NCBI GenBank assembly: GCA_003344405.1 | Contig: NOWV01000147.1 | Location: 124,001-188,000, forward strand | Direction of reading: 5' to 3' | Length of the DNA stretch: 64,000 bases | Source of the DNA: Trichoplax sp. H2 | Lineage: Eukaryota > Placozoa > Uniplacotomia > Trichoplacea | In this document: piece by piece, positions 12,987-26,182 of the stretch | How the letters are laid out: each line of letters begins with the position of its first letter | How positions within the stretch are numbered: the stretch's first letter is position 1 | Translations under genes and position numbers: made by a program | The notes under the pieces: generated by a model | Seen by the model: the letters and a program-made list of their open reading frames with translations, nothing else | What the model was told of the DNA's origin: nothing | Databases searched by the model: none

Positions 12987-14945
12987 ATGTCTCAAGCTGT
13001 AACTTTAGCACATTTCGATAAATTCTTAGATACCACACCAATCAGTCGTTCATACTATGATGATTGGGTATCTTGCTGCTATCAACTTCAATTACTCTTG
13101 AAGCAAACGAGCTTGAAAACTATTCCACTCATTTCGGTATATCAACGCTTAACTAACCTGATCGAAAAATGGCCTAACCTTTGGCCAGCAACTCCAACAC
13201 CACCATCTTGGGATAATTTTCACATGGCCATTGGTAGTACTGACTTTAAATCTTGCCATCATCAGCTACAAGCAATACTAGCTGAAATTACCAATCATAT
13301 CAACGTATTAGATCATGAAAAAGATCATGTCAAGAAGAATAATAGAGACAATCACCATCATCATCATTTACTACTTTTGACATCATTAACTACTTCGATA
13401 TCACAATTACTTCAATGTACCGATCTTACATCATCGACTCCATCTTATATTAATAGCAGTAATGTAAGTGTTAATTTACGCGCTATACTAGAGGTAATGT
13501 TCTCAATAGTAGCTAATTCAACACCTAACCGTCATTTACCCAATCAAAAAATTGCAGAACAAATAAAAACTTGTATTACTAATCGATCACATTTTCAACT
13601 GCAAAGTAAAGTGGATGATCGGCATGATCAAGCAACAACAGCTGAAAATTCATCATCAACAACATTAAAAGACGAGACTGAGACTGATGATGGTGACAAT
13701 AGTGGACGTATTGGTAAGAAAATATCTTTTAGTATCAACAGTATCATCAATTCAAATTGCATTGAACAACAGAAGCAATACGATTTACGTTGCCAAGATC
13801 AGCCTCAATTACTATCGCCACCATCTTCAAACTCATCACCATCCCTATCTATGGCATCATCAACTTCATCATCTTCTTTACGCCAATCGCATTTGGTAGC
13901 ATTATCGGTTCCTGCGAATAATCAAAATCAAATTATCAGCTACCATTATCCAAACAAATTACCTCATGACCCTCACCCATCGCCCCATCATCGCCATTCT
14001 AATTGTTTGCCATCATCATCACCACCTTCAGCTTTACATCATGCACCTAATTCTGACTTATATTCAGCACGATTACATCCATTAGGTCAAGTAATAACAA
14101 CAGCAGTAAGTACAACAGTGTCTACAACTCCAGCAGCGACGATAGCAGCAACACCTACTGGTGGAGTTGCCAATTACTTCCAAGATGAATTTTGGAATGC
14201 TTCAAAACATACCACTAACAATATGGACATGACATTATCACCTCCATCAACAGCACCATTAATCGGTCGACACGGTATCCATCCAAGTTTCTTTAGTTCA
14301 ACATTTCAATCTAATGGACAAGATATGATGACTGCAGTGTTTGATAACAACAAAATCTACCGTTGCCATCAATGCTTGCGTTTATGTAGTAGTCCAGCTG
14401 AATTAAAACGCCATACTAAATCCCATCATCAAACTAATGAACGATTACGTTTTTGTTGTTCTCATTGTAACAAACGCTTTGCGCAATCATCGCATTTACA
14501 GCAACATTTACGCGTTCATACTGGCGTACGACCATTTAAATGTCGTTTTTGCTCCAAATCTTTCGCACAGTCGACCCATCTACAACAACACATTAAAATG
14601 CATACAGGCGATAAACCATTTCGCTGCAATTTTTGCGAGAAGCATTTCTCTCAGTTATCCCATTTACAAAAGCATACCCGAGTTCATACAGGTGAAAAGC
14701 CGTATAAATGTATTTATTGCTTTAAAAGTTTCTCTCAATCATCCAATCTGCAGAAGCATTTACGCGTCCACACAGGTATAAAACCATACAAGTGCACTTA
14801 CTGCTCTAAGAGTTTTACCCAATCACCTAATTTGCAAAAGCATATCCGAATTCATACCGGAGAACGTCCCTATACATGCCATTTATGCTCGAAATCATTT
14901 AGTCAGTCATCATCTTTACAGCAACATTTAAAGCTACACGACTGA
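12987..14945 (+). CDS. Seven-finger C2H2 zinc finger transcription factor
   Basis: A single-exon 652-residue frame. Residues 1-75 have an ordered, Trp/Tyr-rich look (YYDDWVSCCYQLQLLLKQ). About 130-450 is low-complexity Ser/His/Thr/Pro. Finger 1 (near 458, CHQC...HTKSHH) stands apart. Six tandem fingers (near 486-651) follow, joined by TGEKP-type linkers (TGVRP, TGDKP, TGEKP, TGIKP, TGERP). Recognition helices are nearly uniform: QSSHLQQ, QSTHLQQ, QLSHLQK, QSSNLQK, QSPNLQK, QSSSLQQ. All have Gln at -1, with His, Asn or Ser at +3. The protein ends right after the last finger. It is presumably a nuclear sequence-specific DNA-binding factor. The fingers look somewhat like the rotund/ZNF384 group, but I cannot assign an orthologue. 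No BTB, KRAB or SCAN domain is visible. Confidence 0.9.
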   Translation: MSQAVTLAHFDKFLDTTPISRSYYDDWVSCCYQLQLLLKQTSLKTIPLISVYQRLTNLIEKWPNLWPATPTPPSWDNFHMAIGSTDFKSCHHQLQAILAEITNHINVLDHEKDHVKKNNRDNHHHHHLLLLTSLTTSISQLLQCTDLTSSTPSYINSSNVSVNLRAILEVMFSIVANSTPNRHLPNQKIAEQIKTCITNRSHFQLQSKVDDRHDQATTAENSSSTTLKDETETDDGDNSGRIGKKISFSINSIINSNCIEQQKQYDLRCQDQPQLLSPPSSNSSPSLSMASSTSSSSLRQSHLVALSVPANNQNQIISYHYPNKLPHDPHPSPHHRHSNCLPSSSPPSALHHAPNSDLYSARLHPLGQVITTAVSTTVSTTPAATIAATPTGGVANYFQDEFWNASKHTTNNMDMTLSPPSTAPLIGRHGIHPSFFSSTFQSNGQDMMTAVFDNNKIYRCHQCLRLCSSPAELKRHTKSHHQTNERLRFCCSHCNKRFAQSSHLQQHLRVHTGVRPFKCRFCSKSFAQSTHLQQHIKMHTGDKPFRCNFCEKHFSQLSHLQKHTRVHTGEKPYKCIYCFKSFSQSSNLQKHLRVHTGIKPYKCTYCSKSFTQSPNLQKHIRIHTGERPYTCHLCSKSFSQSSSLQQHLKLHD

Positions 14946-17900
14946 TTAATGAATTGGCGATCATCAATATCGTATCCTTTAAGTTTATTCTTTCCTGAAT
15001 TAGATAATTTAAAGACTAAACTTAGCATTTTTGTTGTTCAATTTTTCGCGATAATAGTTCCTTTTAATCACATATTTGAAATGCAAAAAGGTATACGTAG
15101 ATGCCATCCAATTTCAAAATTTTTTTGCTCTATCATTAGCTGTATCTTACTAAATTATGATCATTGTATGCATTTCAATTGCCTATCAAATCATTAGGTT
15201 AACCAGTCTATATGATTAGGTTAAGAATTGGCAAATGTCCACTGTTTCTTTCTGCCTTTAAAAACTGTTCATCATTTTCATGATGTCAGTATTACGACAT
15301 CTGTTAAATTGACTATCCTTCTACGTAGTCTCGTAAAGCTTAGCCAAATATGAATAAGGACACTAAATATTGATGAAATTCTTAATGAACTTTTTAAATC
15401 TTTAATTGGACCATATTATATGGTGTCAAATTTATCAATTCTTTCTCCTGGATGAAATCGAAATATCCTTAATGTAATATAGAATCCTTCTCCCGTATGC
15501 CTGTTATTATTACTGCAATTCAGTGATTATTTATGATGTTAATGATATTGATTTTATCCCTTGCCTTATACCTAATTAATGGTCACCCTTTTTCCCAGAA
15601 AATTTACGCAACTCAATTCATCTGGATCCTTTTGTTGTAAAAAAATGATTTTATCTATCGATATGGCAAGATTATATATTAGTTAAACCACTTTGACAAT
15701 ATCTCCATCTTAATTTTAAGTACTTTTCCTATGCAAATCCGTTAACTAATAATTGATTAAATTATGATGATTTGATTCCTGTCTCATTTTAACTATATAC
15801 CATCTGATATCTAATAAAAAAGTGTTACAGCATATTTCTGGTCTCAAATTAATAATTTCTTATCGGTCTCTCAAAGAATTCTTCATGTTGCCTTTCATAC
15901 TGTAACAATCTTAGAACTAAAGTCGAGACTTTTCAGTTTTGGTAGTTGCTATTAATTAGTAATGTATAATAGAATTCTTATTATAATGAGCTTACGCCAT
16001 AATTTTATGATTGTTATTCCTGCCTTAGTAAGTTAATTTTTTCGTCTATATCCGATTGAACGGATATTCTCTTCGGCAATACCATATTATCCCGCTATAG
16101 TAATTTTCAAACTGGTTTCCCAACACAAGTATAGGAAAATCCTCTAGATTTGCCATAAGTAGGAGTAGTAACGCAAATAATCGCTTCGACTTCCAACCCT
16201 AAAATTGCGATATATTACTACCTATCGTGCATCTACCGGTCAAAGCTCATAAGTACTATTAGCATACGGTATTCATTTGTTTTAGAAGTACATAGATAAA
16301 TGCGCATTATTTTAACGTACCATATACAAACAATTTTTGTTCTGATCTAGTAATTTGTGAAGTAGTACAAGTATCTACGATTTTACGGTTATTTCTTATC
16401 TCCTTTTTACTGGTACTATAAAAGCAATACAGTAAATAAAAATAGATAAATTAAAAGGAAATTTATCGATGACTTTCAAAAAGGATTAAAGTATAGCTAT
16501 GAGGACGTCAGTTGCATTTATTGTGTCTAGTTTCGAAGTGAATTGAGCTAACATTTTATAACTATTTATAATAAAATTAATATACTCAGTTATTAGCTAG
16601 GCCACTTGGCAAATTCAAGAGCCCACAATAAAACAAGAGAATAAGTGGGAGATGTGAAAATGCTAAAAGAACCATAGCAACAGGGGGACAATTTGATTCG
16701 TTTTGGATTGGCGCGGTGCATGAATGCGATAATTCCGCGAAAGAATAAAAAGGTATCTTAGCATAAAGCTATACTACAGTAGTATTCGTATACTGATATC
16801 CATCGCTATATTCTCAAATATTTCATTTAGAAAGGCTTTATCTGTCATATACTCTGTAATAGTATACCAGTGGAGTTATGCTGGGAGCAAAGGGCTTTAA
16901 AATATAGAATAATGCGTATAATAAAGGTGGGAAATATAGTAATCATTAATATATAAGTACCTCATGTTATCATTTCTATTAAAAGTACAACAATAAATAT
17001 GAATTGTGTCTATCAAATCATCTAAACTGTGCCTGCCAAAGTAAGATGATGTTGCAATTTCAAGCTGTTGATGTTTTTAATACAACCCTTTTACATGCAT
17101 AGTGGAAGAAATCTGAAGAACTACGATAACCACTTAAAACGCGATATTAAAAATAATATTATTCCAACTTTTTGCTTAAAGTAATAAGTGGAATTGGGTA
17201 ATAATCAGATAAGATTACGTTAATTCAAACAATTTTCACCTTTTCTTTATTCCATCATGGATAGAATTGAATTAGAGTGATATAGTCTAAAAATTGGATA
17301 TATAATAAAATAAATAATGATGCTCATCTTCCATTTCAATGATTTTAATTATTAATCCGGCTAGCGGTAGCATTTCGTTCATCTGCTTTCAGATATCTAT
17401 TCGCTGCTATAAAGATACGCATACATATTAATATTGTCATAAATTAATATTTAAAAGAAATTATGCAAACAAAGCTATTTAACCTTAAATAGATAATTTT
17501 GTAGTTATAAAACCTTTATTTCATTAGGTACGACAATCTGCATATATAGTAGTGGAAGTGAAAGTTTAAGGAGTCACTGCAAGAGAGTTACAATGACATC
17601 AGAGCATTACATTATGACACAGATGATTGAAATAAATTCAATAATAAAAAAGCCAGATGTATTATATCGCATTTGATATTTGCCGTTGTAATACAATCGA
17701 TATTAGAATTATAAAGAAGCCTAGCGCGATTATTGAAATAACATTAATCGACGGCAAGCTAACGAGAAAATTTTATTTTATCCAATTGCCAAGTTTAATA
17801 GGTAAATGATTCACAGTTTAAGGCTTGTTTATAAGATAAATTATAATTGGAATTAAACTTGGTCTATAACTCTAAAAATTATGATTCAGTATCGCGATTT

Positions 17901-20900
17901 ATTCTATAACCTCAAATTTTGATTACTATACGTACAATTATACTAGTATTATTGTTAACTTAGAAATACCTTTCTATTTTCTATCCCTTTTTATGCTTTA
18001 TCGATATGACTACATATCTTAAATTTCCCTTTTATTTAATTAGAGCTGAATAGTTAATTAAAAGGGGAATTATAATGATTTATTGAACTAGCCGATAATA
18101 ATGAATTTTATATTTCTGGCGTTGAATTCCTTGTTCGTTATTCCTTAGCTTTACTTCCTAGTGTGTACGCAGATATATGTCTACGTTATCATTCTAACGT
18201 ATTGATGATAATGTAGTGCTTGATACAAAGAGTTGCATGAGATATTATAGTATAACCTTAACGTAACTTTAAGTAGGCAGAGAATGTGTAAATGAAGGCA
18301 AAGAAAGGCGGTCAATACCTGTAGAATTAGGACCATTATTTGTTTCTATCAATACGAGCAGTTGGTGTTTTTTTCACAAAGCACTATCGCCTATGCATTA
18401 CTTTTAAATTAAAGTAAAAAAAGAACAATATTATCTTTAAATTAATTCTATTCTTAGAAATGAGCAGAAAAAATTTGAAGTGGTTCTGTATTGTTCATAA
18501 ACTGCTAATAATCGTCTTAAACCCAAATTATTCTAGAAATATACACTAGTAGAATTTTGAATAGACGGGTAAAATGAATCACATTCTGTCCTAACAGCGA
18601 ATTGCCTTACAAAAAATTTTGTTTTTATTAATAATTAATCAACCATTCATACGTCTCTTTACTTTTTACAGGAAATTTTCGGCCAAAATAAATAGAACTA
18701 TTATGACGCAATTTTTTTATTAATTGCTCTAAAGATTATAAAACAATTAGAGTTGGTTCAGTAAGGATTATAATGTGCCAGGAAATAAAAATTTTAAGTG
18801 GTAAATGCACACATTCCATATTATAGTGCTTAAATTGTATGTAGAGGTCTACATAAGATCAATTAGGTCTATTGGTTGAAAATGGTAAGTAGATATGGCA
18901 TTTCTAATTTTCTTTTTTAATCAATCATTCCATATTCTACCACCTTATACGAATAGAGGATTGTAATCATTTGAGAATACTAAAGCCATTTTATGAAAAG
19001 CTACTTTAATTTAAATATGGGCTAAATCTAATGTTTACGTAGTATTCAGTATTTTTCTCAACAAGGACGATTTCTTGTTTTCAATGCAATTGTTATGGTA
19101 TTGTCTTCGGTATCCATTGGAACGTCAATTTTCTTTCATTTCTAAAAGCTTTCTTCTTTCTTTAGTCATTTCATTTCCAATGTTATTTTAACTACGTTAT
19201 TAGTCATTAAATACTCAGCATGTATAAATCTACCGACGAGTGTCTAAATAAAAAAATATAGAGAGAATAATATTTGTTATGGAACAGAAATAATAATGCC
19301 CGTCTTTTATTGTTAATTATTTCAAGAACAACGAGTAATGAAAGATATTATAGTTGGCATGGTCTCAATGCTTTTAACAGGATATCTATACTAGTTTTTG
19401 GACGAAGTAATTGATTTGGGAAGGATGATACTATTATAGTTGCAGTAGTTTCACTCAAGCTTAACGAATTTATTGAGACACACCCTTAGAATATAGCTCT
19501 ATTGCTTCAAGCTTATTAATATCGCTAGATAGATGTTGTAATTTAAAAGCTGAATTTCCAGTAAATAGTATTCCAGTAAAATGTACATTGTAAATACTAT
19601 TAACCTCTTGTCTATTCGAGATTAATAGCCTAGGAATTAATTAAAGTTTTGCTGCCTGGACAAAGGCCTATATTTGAAGAGATCTTATATTAATATAACA
19701 TTACATTAATATACTGTATATTAATTTATAATCAATCTAGAAATATATAGTAGTATGATTTACTTAGAGATATTAATGCACCAGCTGACAAGGAATGTCT
19801 TAAGAGTGCACAAATAATTATAATCAACATCATACCTTAAAATTGACTCGTAATTCATTGATATGCATACTATCGAGCTTTAATAAGATTAATGTCACGC
19901 CATTTATGTTTACGATAAGCTTGGATGATGTTACTGAAGGCAATTTACCATTACAAGAATTACTAAATGAGTACATCTTATCTGAAGATAAAATGTGATT
20001 TAATATCTTACTACTGAGCTAACTATACCTGTACCATCATCTTTCAGCTTTTCATCTGTTGCATCTTCACATATAATCCCTGGATGCTGAATCGTTCTAA
20101 CAAACTGGAATACCTTCTCTTATAGTATTTAAATTTTAAAATGCCTATTACTAGTGAATAATATCTATTGTAGATATAGTATATACTTGTATGAGATGTA
20201 TTCGTTTATCGAACATACGCTCTAATTGGATTGCAAATTAGTTCACAGAATCTACTGATATCGCAAGATCGATAATGCAATAGTTCACCAATATAGTGTA
20301 TGTATCGTGATCGATATTGTTATCCTAAAGACTATTCTAAATCTATTGATAGAGAAGGTAGTAGATACTCTAGACTATCTGACGCATTCGCAAAACTGAT
20401 TCGATCATAAAGTTTTCTATTATGTTATCACGGCATCAACGCGCAATGACGCAATGTAATAAAATGTCAGAAAAACTGTATACAGATGTTACAGCTTATA
20501 TCTCTTACTAAAACAGCTATTCTTGCTTTCCCTATTTAAAGAACAATTAAAGCGATATTAAATTTATACGAACCTATAAAATGAAAAGTCTTAATAGTTT
20601 AGATTAGAGAAAAGCCAGCATTAGCAAAAAAAACTTTCGCGCATTAATTAACCATATCTTGTTTTATATTACATCACTTTCCTGTTATATAGTCTATTAA
20701 GATTAATATGCATCGTAGAAAATGCAATTAACAACATTCGAATCATCACCGAGGACATCATTTTAAAATATACTGGTAGAAACATACGATGAATTTTAGA
20801 AATTCTTCACATTAATCATGACACACAATAGATGAGTCTTTATACGCCTACACATAGCATAATGTAAAACTGCCATGTTGAATTACGGCTATGTCTCAAT

Positions 20901-23900
20901 TTATTGGCTTATGTCAATTTAAATTCGAAGTTGAAATTTGTATAGCATTTGGGCAATTTTATGTTACTGTAGGATGATACTACCGTATTAAATTATATGA
21001 ATTTTAATGATATCATTATTCGACGACACCGAAATTGAACACTGTATCCTAAAATACAACATTTATGGACAATGTCTGAAAGAGCGTTTGATGCTTGGCA
21101 TCCTACAAGGTTCAGCTATCATTTATCCCAGTCGATATTTTTGTTTTTACGATATTATTTTTGTGTAGTTCAACAAAATATTTAGTAATTTGTTAACAAG
21201 GTGTTCAAGTACAGTTGCGGATATTAGAATTATGATTAGAGAATATTGACGAGCAGAGGATAAGATAAAATCAGTGTTCAGTCAAGGTAACCTTGATACT
21301 TTTAAATGAATATGGAGAAAATATGGCCGTGCCTAATTAGTAAATACAGTATATGAAATGCAATTGATATTGGTTTATCACTTGACATTAGGGCTGTATC
21401 ATACTTAAGCCAATTATCCCATCTATGAAAAAGGATAACACGACCTGGCATGATAAATAGTGATTTTCCAGATAGTTATTGTACTATAGTCATAGGCGCA
21501 TGAATCACTGATTTTATTCGACATAGTATGGGAGAGATTCCATTAGCATATTCGTCTAGAAGTAAAATTATTCTCTTCCATTCTACTCCATCATACTAAA
21601 TGTATTGTTTTGAGCGACAGCTGGTCTAATTACTAACGTCATTAGTCTCATAGAACAGATGACAATAAAAGCGATATTGCCTAGACAAACTTGACTTCTT
21701 TCTATGACTGGAAAAATATATTTAAATGCGATCTATTAACAGCCTCGGGAATCACTAGGATTATTCCCAATAGAATTTTACTTTATCAGCCTACTATACA
21801 TTAAAGTCATCTCATACAGTTAATTCCTAGAAATGGTTTAATTTCCCTCCAATTGCAGGCGATATTGTAAATAGGTCTGTTATTACAACATAAGGGCTAA
21901 GAGAAATCTCAACTATGTGTCATCTTCTCTTTCGACAGTCAGCTATTATGATTTTTACGTGATCGAAATCGATGTAACTTTCATTTCGCTGGTAGATGAC
22001 ATTAGATATGACATTCTTTTCAAATCCATTTCGCCGCATTAGCTATGTATGTAGATAGTAGATTCTTGCCTGAGTCAATCGATTAAGTCAGAAATCAATA
22101 TCAACATTGAAAGGGATTTAATTTAAACTAAGCCTTACCATGTGCACAGATTGAGCGATACATTTTGATTGCTTTAAGGCGCAATAATTATCATCACAAT
22201 CATAAATGTATTTCTTCATTAAATTAATCTAATTTATAATACGATGTACCTTAGTATTAATAAATAAGGCAGTCTTAACAATACTGGCCATTATTAATAA
22301 CAAAATTCCTTTACATTAAGAATACCATTACAATTTATGACAGATGTTTACGTCCTTGAAGTTACTTTACCGGCGTAGAATGTTGATTATCAGTCAGACG
22401 GAAGCGTGGTAAAAAAAATGTAGGAAGTTTCTTCTTCATTGATTAATGATTGCAGCCGACGCACAGTGCACATGACAAGTCATTCTTGGTAGAAAATCAG
22501 TGTAGCACCTGTTAAATTAAGTTATTCATTTTAAAAAAAGGTTAGCATTGTAGCTGACCTTTCGCCACTTTCAATTCAATGCGTACTATTTTATGATCAA
22601 CTTTTTTCAATAGCAATCCAGATTTTAATGACTCCTTTTCCCTCAGTAGAAATTTACATTATAGCTACAACTGAAGTTTTTCAGTCCATTAAATGAATTT
22701 TCCTTGCTTCAATTAATGGCATGTGATCAAGTCGTTATATGCCCTTGCACTATATTAACCTTTATCGACCGTTCTAAATACTGATTTAGCATTCATCTTA
22801 TCCAGGCGTAAAAACAATTTTTCTCCACCACTTTGTATGATAGAATTTTAAAAAGTATTGTAAGATATACTATTTTAGTGTGAAATCATTCAAATAACGG
22901 AACAATTTTTATTGTGACCTTGACATGATAATGACCCTTATATTAATATGATTTAAATGACTAGTTAGGGATCATAAAATTGGCTACCATTGTCCTTCCT
23001 AATTTACGGAGAAGCGCATTATCGATTATGAGAATGCCATTGCTCTCATTATATCTTTACTACTTCAATGAGCATCAAACATTCAATGTGAGACCATTGA
23101 AATTTTCTAGATGTAAAGCGCGGAGATTCAATATTCTACTGCAAGATATAACAAATATCTATATGAAAAGTATTCGATACTGCAGCATTTGCTGTATCCT
23201 TACTAAGGTAGATACTCAAATATGACTAAACTCATTTCTCCGCGAATAATAAGAACTGGTAACATCAAGTTACACGTTAATGGAAATTTTACAACGAAGG
23301 AAAATGCAATCCATCTAATTTGTTATGCTCGACTAAAGATATTTTTGCATTAGACAGGTTCTCTATTTTAGTTTCCGTGCACTTAATCCACATACGGGAA
23401 CCAAGTAGCAATATCACATGGATCACTCAGAATCACGACAGTAATCTATTCAATTTACTGTGTGATATAGAAATTTCAAAAGCAGTTATTTCATTTGCAT
23501 TCGCTAGAGCGATATTATAACATTTCAACTGCCGTTTGGATCAATCGAAAGTAAGATTAAATGTTACACTTATTTCAGTTAGGCGGCATAGCTACTTGGT
23601 ACACTTACGCGGTAAAATTGCGGATTTACAAACTGCTTAACCTCGTTACCAATAGCAAACCCAATTGAATAAAGTCGTTAACATTTTCCCCCATGACTAC
23701 ACGTCTATAAGAGTAGTATTATTAGTTTATGATTGATATCGTTCTATAATAACTATAATTGGCTCTGTAGCCATTTTTAACAATGAATTCCTTCAATTGT
23801 TAATTAATACAATTCACATCCATAAGTTAGGTCGCGGATTTAAATTGTAAACAGTTACTCTAGATCATTGTCAGGATCGTAGCAATTCACGTACTAGTTT

Positions 23901-26182
23901 GATCTTGATAATTTTCAAACGACTAAAGCATTGATCGATTTGATTTTTATTATGCCTATTAGCAATAACGGAACAAGATTATTCGAATTATACACAAGGG
24001 CCCTATGTCTTTAGCCGGTATTATTTTAGCCCACGTTGTACAGTGTACAAGTCCGAATATTGCCTCGAGCCTTAGTTACGGCACAGTACTGTTGCAAAAT
24101 TTATTAGCCCATGTCTAAGATGTCAAAAGACTATTCTAGCTTAGTAACCTTATTGAATATGAAATTTCTATAATGGAATGTTGACCAAATTATTCGGGCG
24201 CCCTTATACAAATTCAAGTAGTTATAAAGTAGTCAATTCTGCATTCAATCTGGAGTACTAAGTAACCCGGAACATTTTATCAGTTTTAGTAGTCCGTGGA
24301 TTGGCCTATGCGCCATTTCATCGAGCTCTGTCGGCGATTCAGCGGGGTAGAGGAAATTATGGTTCATGCCTTGAAGGCTAACTGTATCAATCTTGGTGAT
24401 TCTGCCTCAAATTTATTCGCTCTTCTCATACGCATCAAAGTGTCCATAAAGCATCTATTTCTGTATTGAATTTTCTACTACTACACTTCTAAGTACGACC
24501 GCCATATTATTTCGTAATTCACTGTGCTCACTTAGCGTTCCAAGGTGTCTATGCGTACAATAGCGGGTTATGCTGGACGACTGATTGCGATCGCCTTACA
24601 GTCAATTCGGTATTTAAGTCACACTACTAGTCCAATCATCATAATTAGAAATAAGGGAATCTACAAGTCCTTGCCTTCGAGGTTCTACTATCGATATGGA
24701 TGTCGGTAAACGAGTAGAATGCTAGAAAAATTAGTTTCCTCGTTTACAAATTAACTGAAGCATCGGTGTAAGCAGTTATTCCTTCCCTATACAGTAATTG
24801 GTGATTGTCCATATTTTTAATCCTCTATGAGTGCAATCTTCTATGGGCTGCTCTAATTTTTACCACGGTAAAAATTGAAGTAATTTATGAATCCATCGGT
24901 TATATTTGATATTTTACCTTGCTCGCTCAGTGATTTTTGATACTATTTCGTGCTGCGCCAGCGGTCCAAGCATACTGTACAGTACTGTAGATCTCCCTAT
25001 TGAGACGAGCTTGAGCTTGTATTACTAAAACAGTAAGCAGGATCGGTGTATCTGATATTTTACTGGCTATATTACTAAGATCCGACAGGGATCCAGAGGA
25101 GTCTGTAGATCAATATTTATGATCAAGTATTGCATCAGCAAACGTATGATTTAGCTTTTAACAGCAGGAACTATTGTATTTCGGTCTAGAATCTTCTACT
25201 GCGCTGCTACGAATACGGTCACCGTCGTTAATAGATTACTGTTGTGCATGAGGTTATGTTCTCTCCGGCGACAGGAGGTCAATCACGCAATACTAGGTAT
25301 TACCAGTCTATCATAGAGTAGATTTTCAGAAATGGTGATGGCTAAAATGTGATAATATGCCAACTCGACAGTGCATGCCTTCCAGGCAGCTTGATCGGTT
25401 TTTGCCTCATCATCGGGTCTTTGATTGTGATCGCGTATTGCATCAGCCTTGACTGTTACATAATGCATTGTACAGTACTGTACAATGAATGAAGCAGCCG
25501 CGATCCTATTTCTCTCCTGAGCTTCTGTTGTACTGCTCCAGTTTTAAAGTAAGACCATTATTAATTAATCAATCTACAGTAGTGTAGCACTAGTAGTGTG
25601 GAGAAGATATCCATTTTTAGAAATGGACGTAGCAAATGTCCTTTCTTGCCGGCAGCTGGATAGGGATTTCGCTTGATTTTTTTGGCTTCAGTACAGTACA
25701 GAATAGGGGTACAATGTACTGTAGTTGCGGTGCTGTACACTGTACACTGTACAGTATCGTACTGTAGTGCGGTATTACATCAGCTTTCAGTCCAGTACTG
25801 TACTGGGCCGGGCTGGACCGGGCCGGACTGGACTGGACTGGAACGACATACCGTATCGAGGTAATGACGCAGATGGGAGCGTGGCGCATGCGTATTGATA
25901 ACGCACGTGAGTTTAAAAATGGCAGGACTGTGCGCCCAGGGCAGCTGCGTTTTACTGAGAGTGGTTGCCGTATGGCTACTGCACTGTTGTTACGTACATT
26001 GCACTAGAGGGGTTGGCAGAAATACTCCTCAAGCGTGACGTACCAAACCAATCCAATTCATTCCTCTACCTAGGTTCCATGACGATTTGCAACCTGTCTG
26101 CAGAAGATAGCAGCCAATTTTTAGCTTTAATCTTTATTCTGTAAGCATTACCATTAGAAATTTTAAAAATTAAGCCAACAAC
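14946..26182. other. Long AT-rich gene-free stretch
   Basis: About 11.2 kb. From the zinc finger stop to roughly 24000 it is strongly AT-rich with stops in all frames. Frames near 22980-23520 are short, with no domain, no splice pattern and no family resemblance. From about 24000 to 26180 composition becomes more balanced and GTAC palindromes appear. No RNA gene was recognised by eye. Confidence 0.5.
25689..25850. repeat. GTAC palindrome cluster followed by a CCGG/TGGAC run, upstream of ATAD3
   Basis: Bases 25689-25767 contain repeated GTACAGTAC / TGTACACTGTACA words. Bases 25795-25850 continue with AGTACTGTACTGGGCCGGGC and then repeated GGACTGGACTGG words. The block ends about 330 bases before the ATAD3 start codon. 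It could be a promoter element or a dispersed repeat family; see findings. Confidence 0.7.

Noticed and set aside
22980-23520. Two adjacent short frames (81 and 66 codons)
   Set aside because: No recognisable domain, no phase-consistent splice between them, and residue usage typical of random AT-rich DNA.
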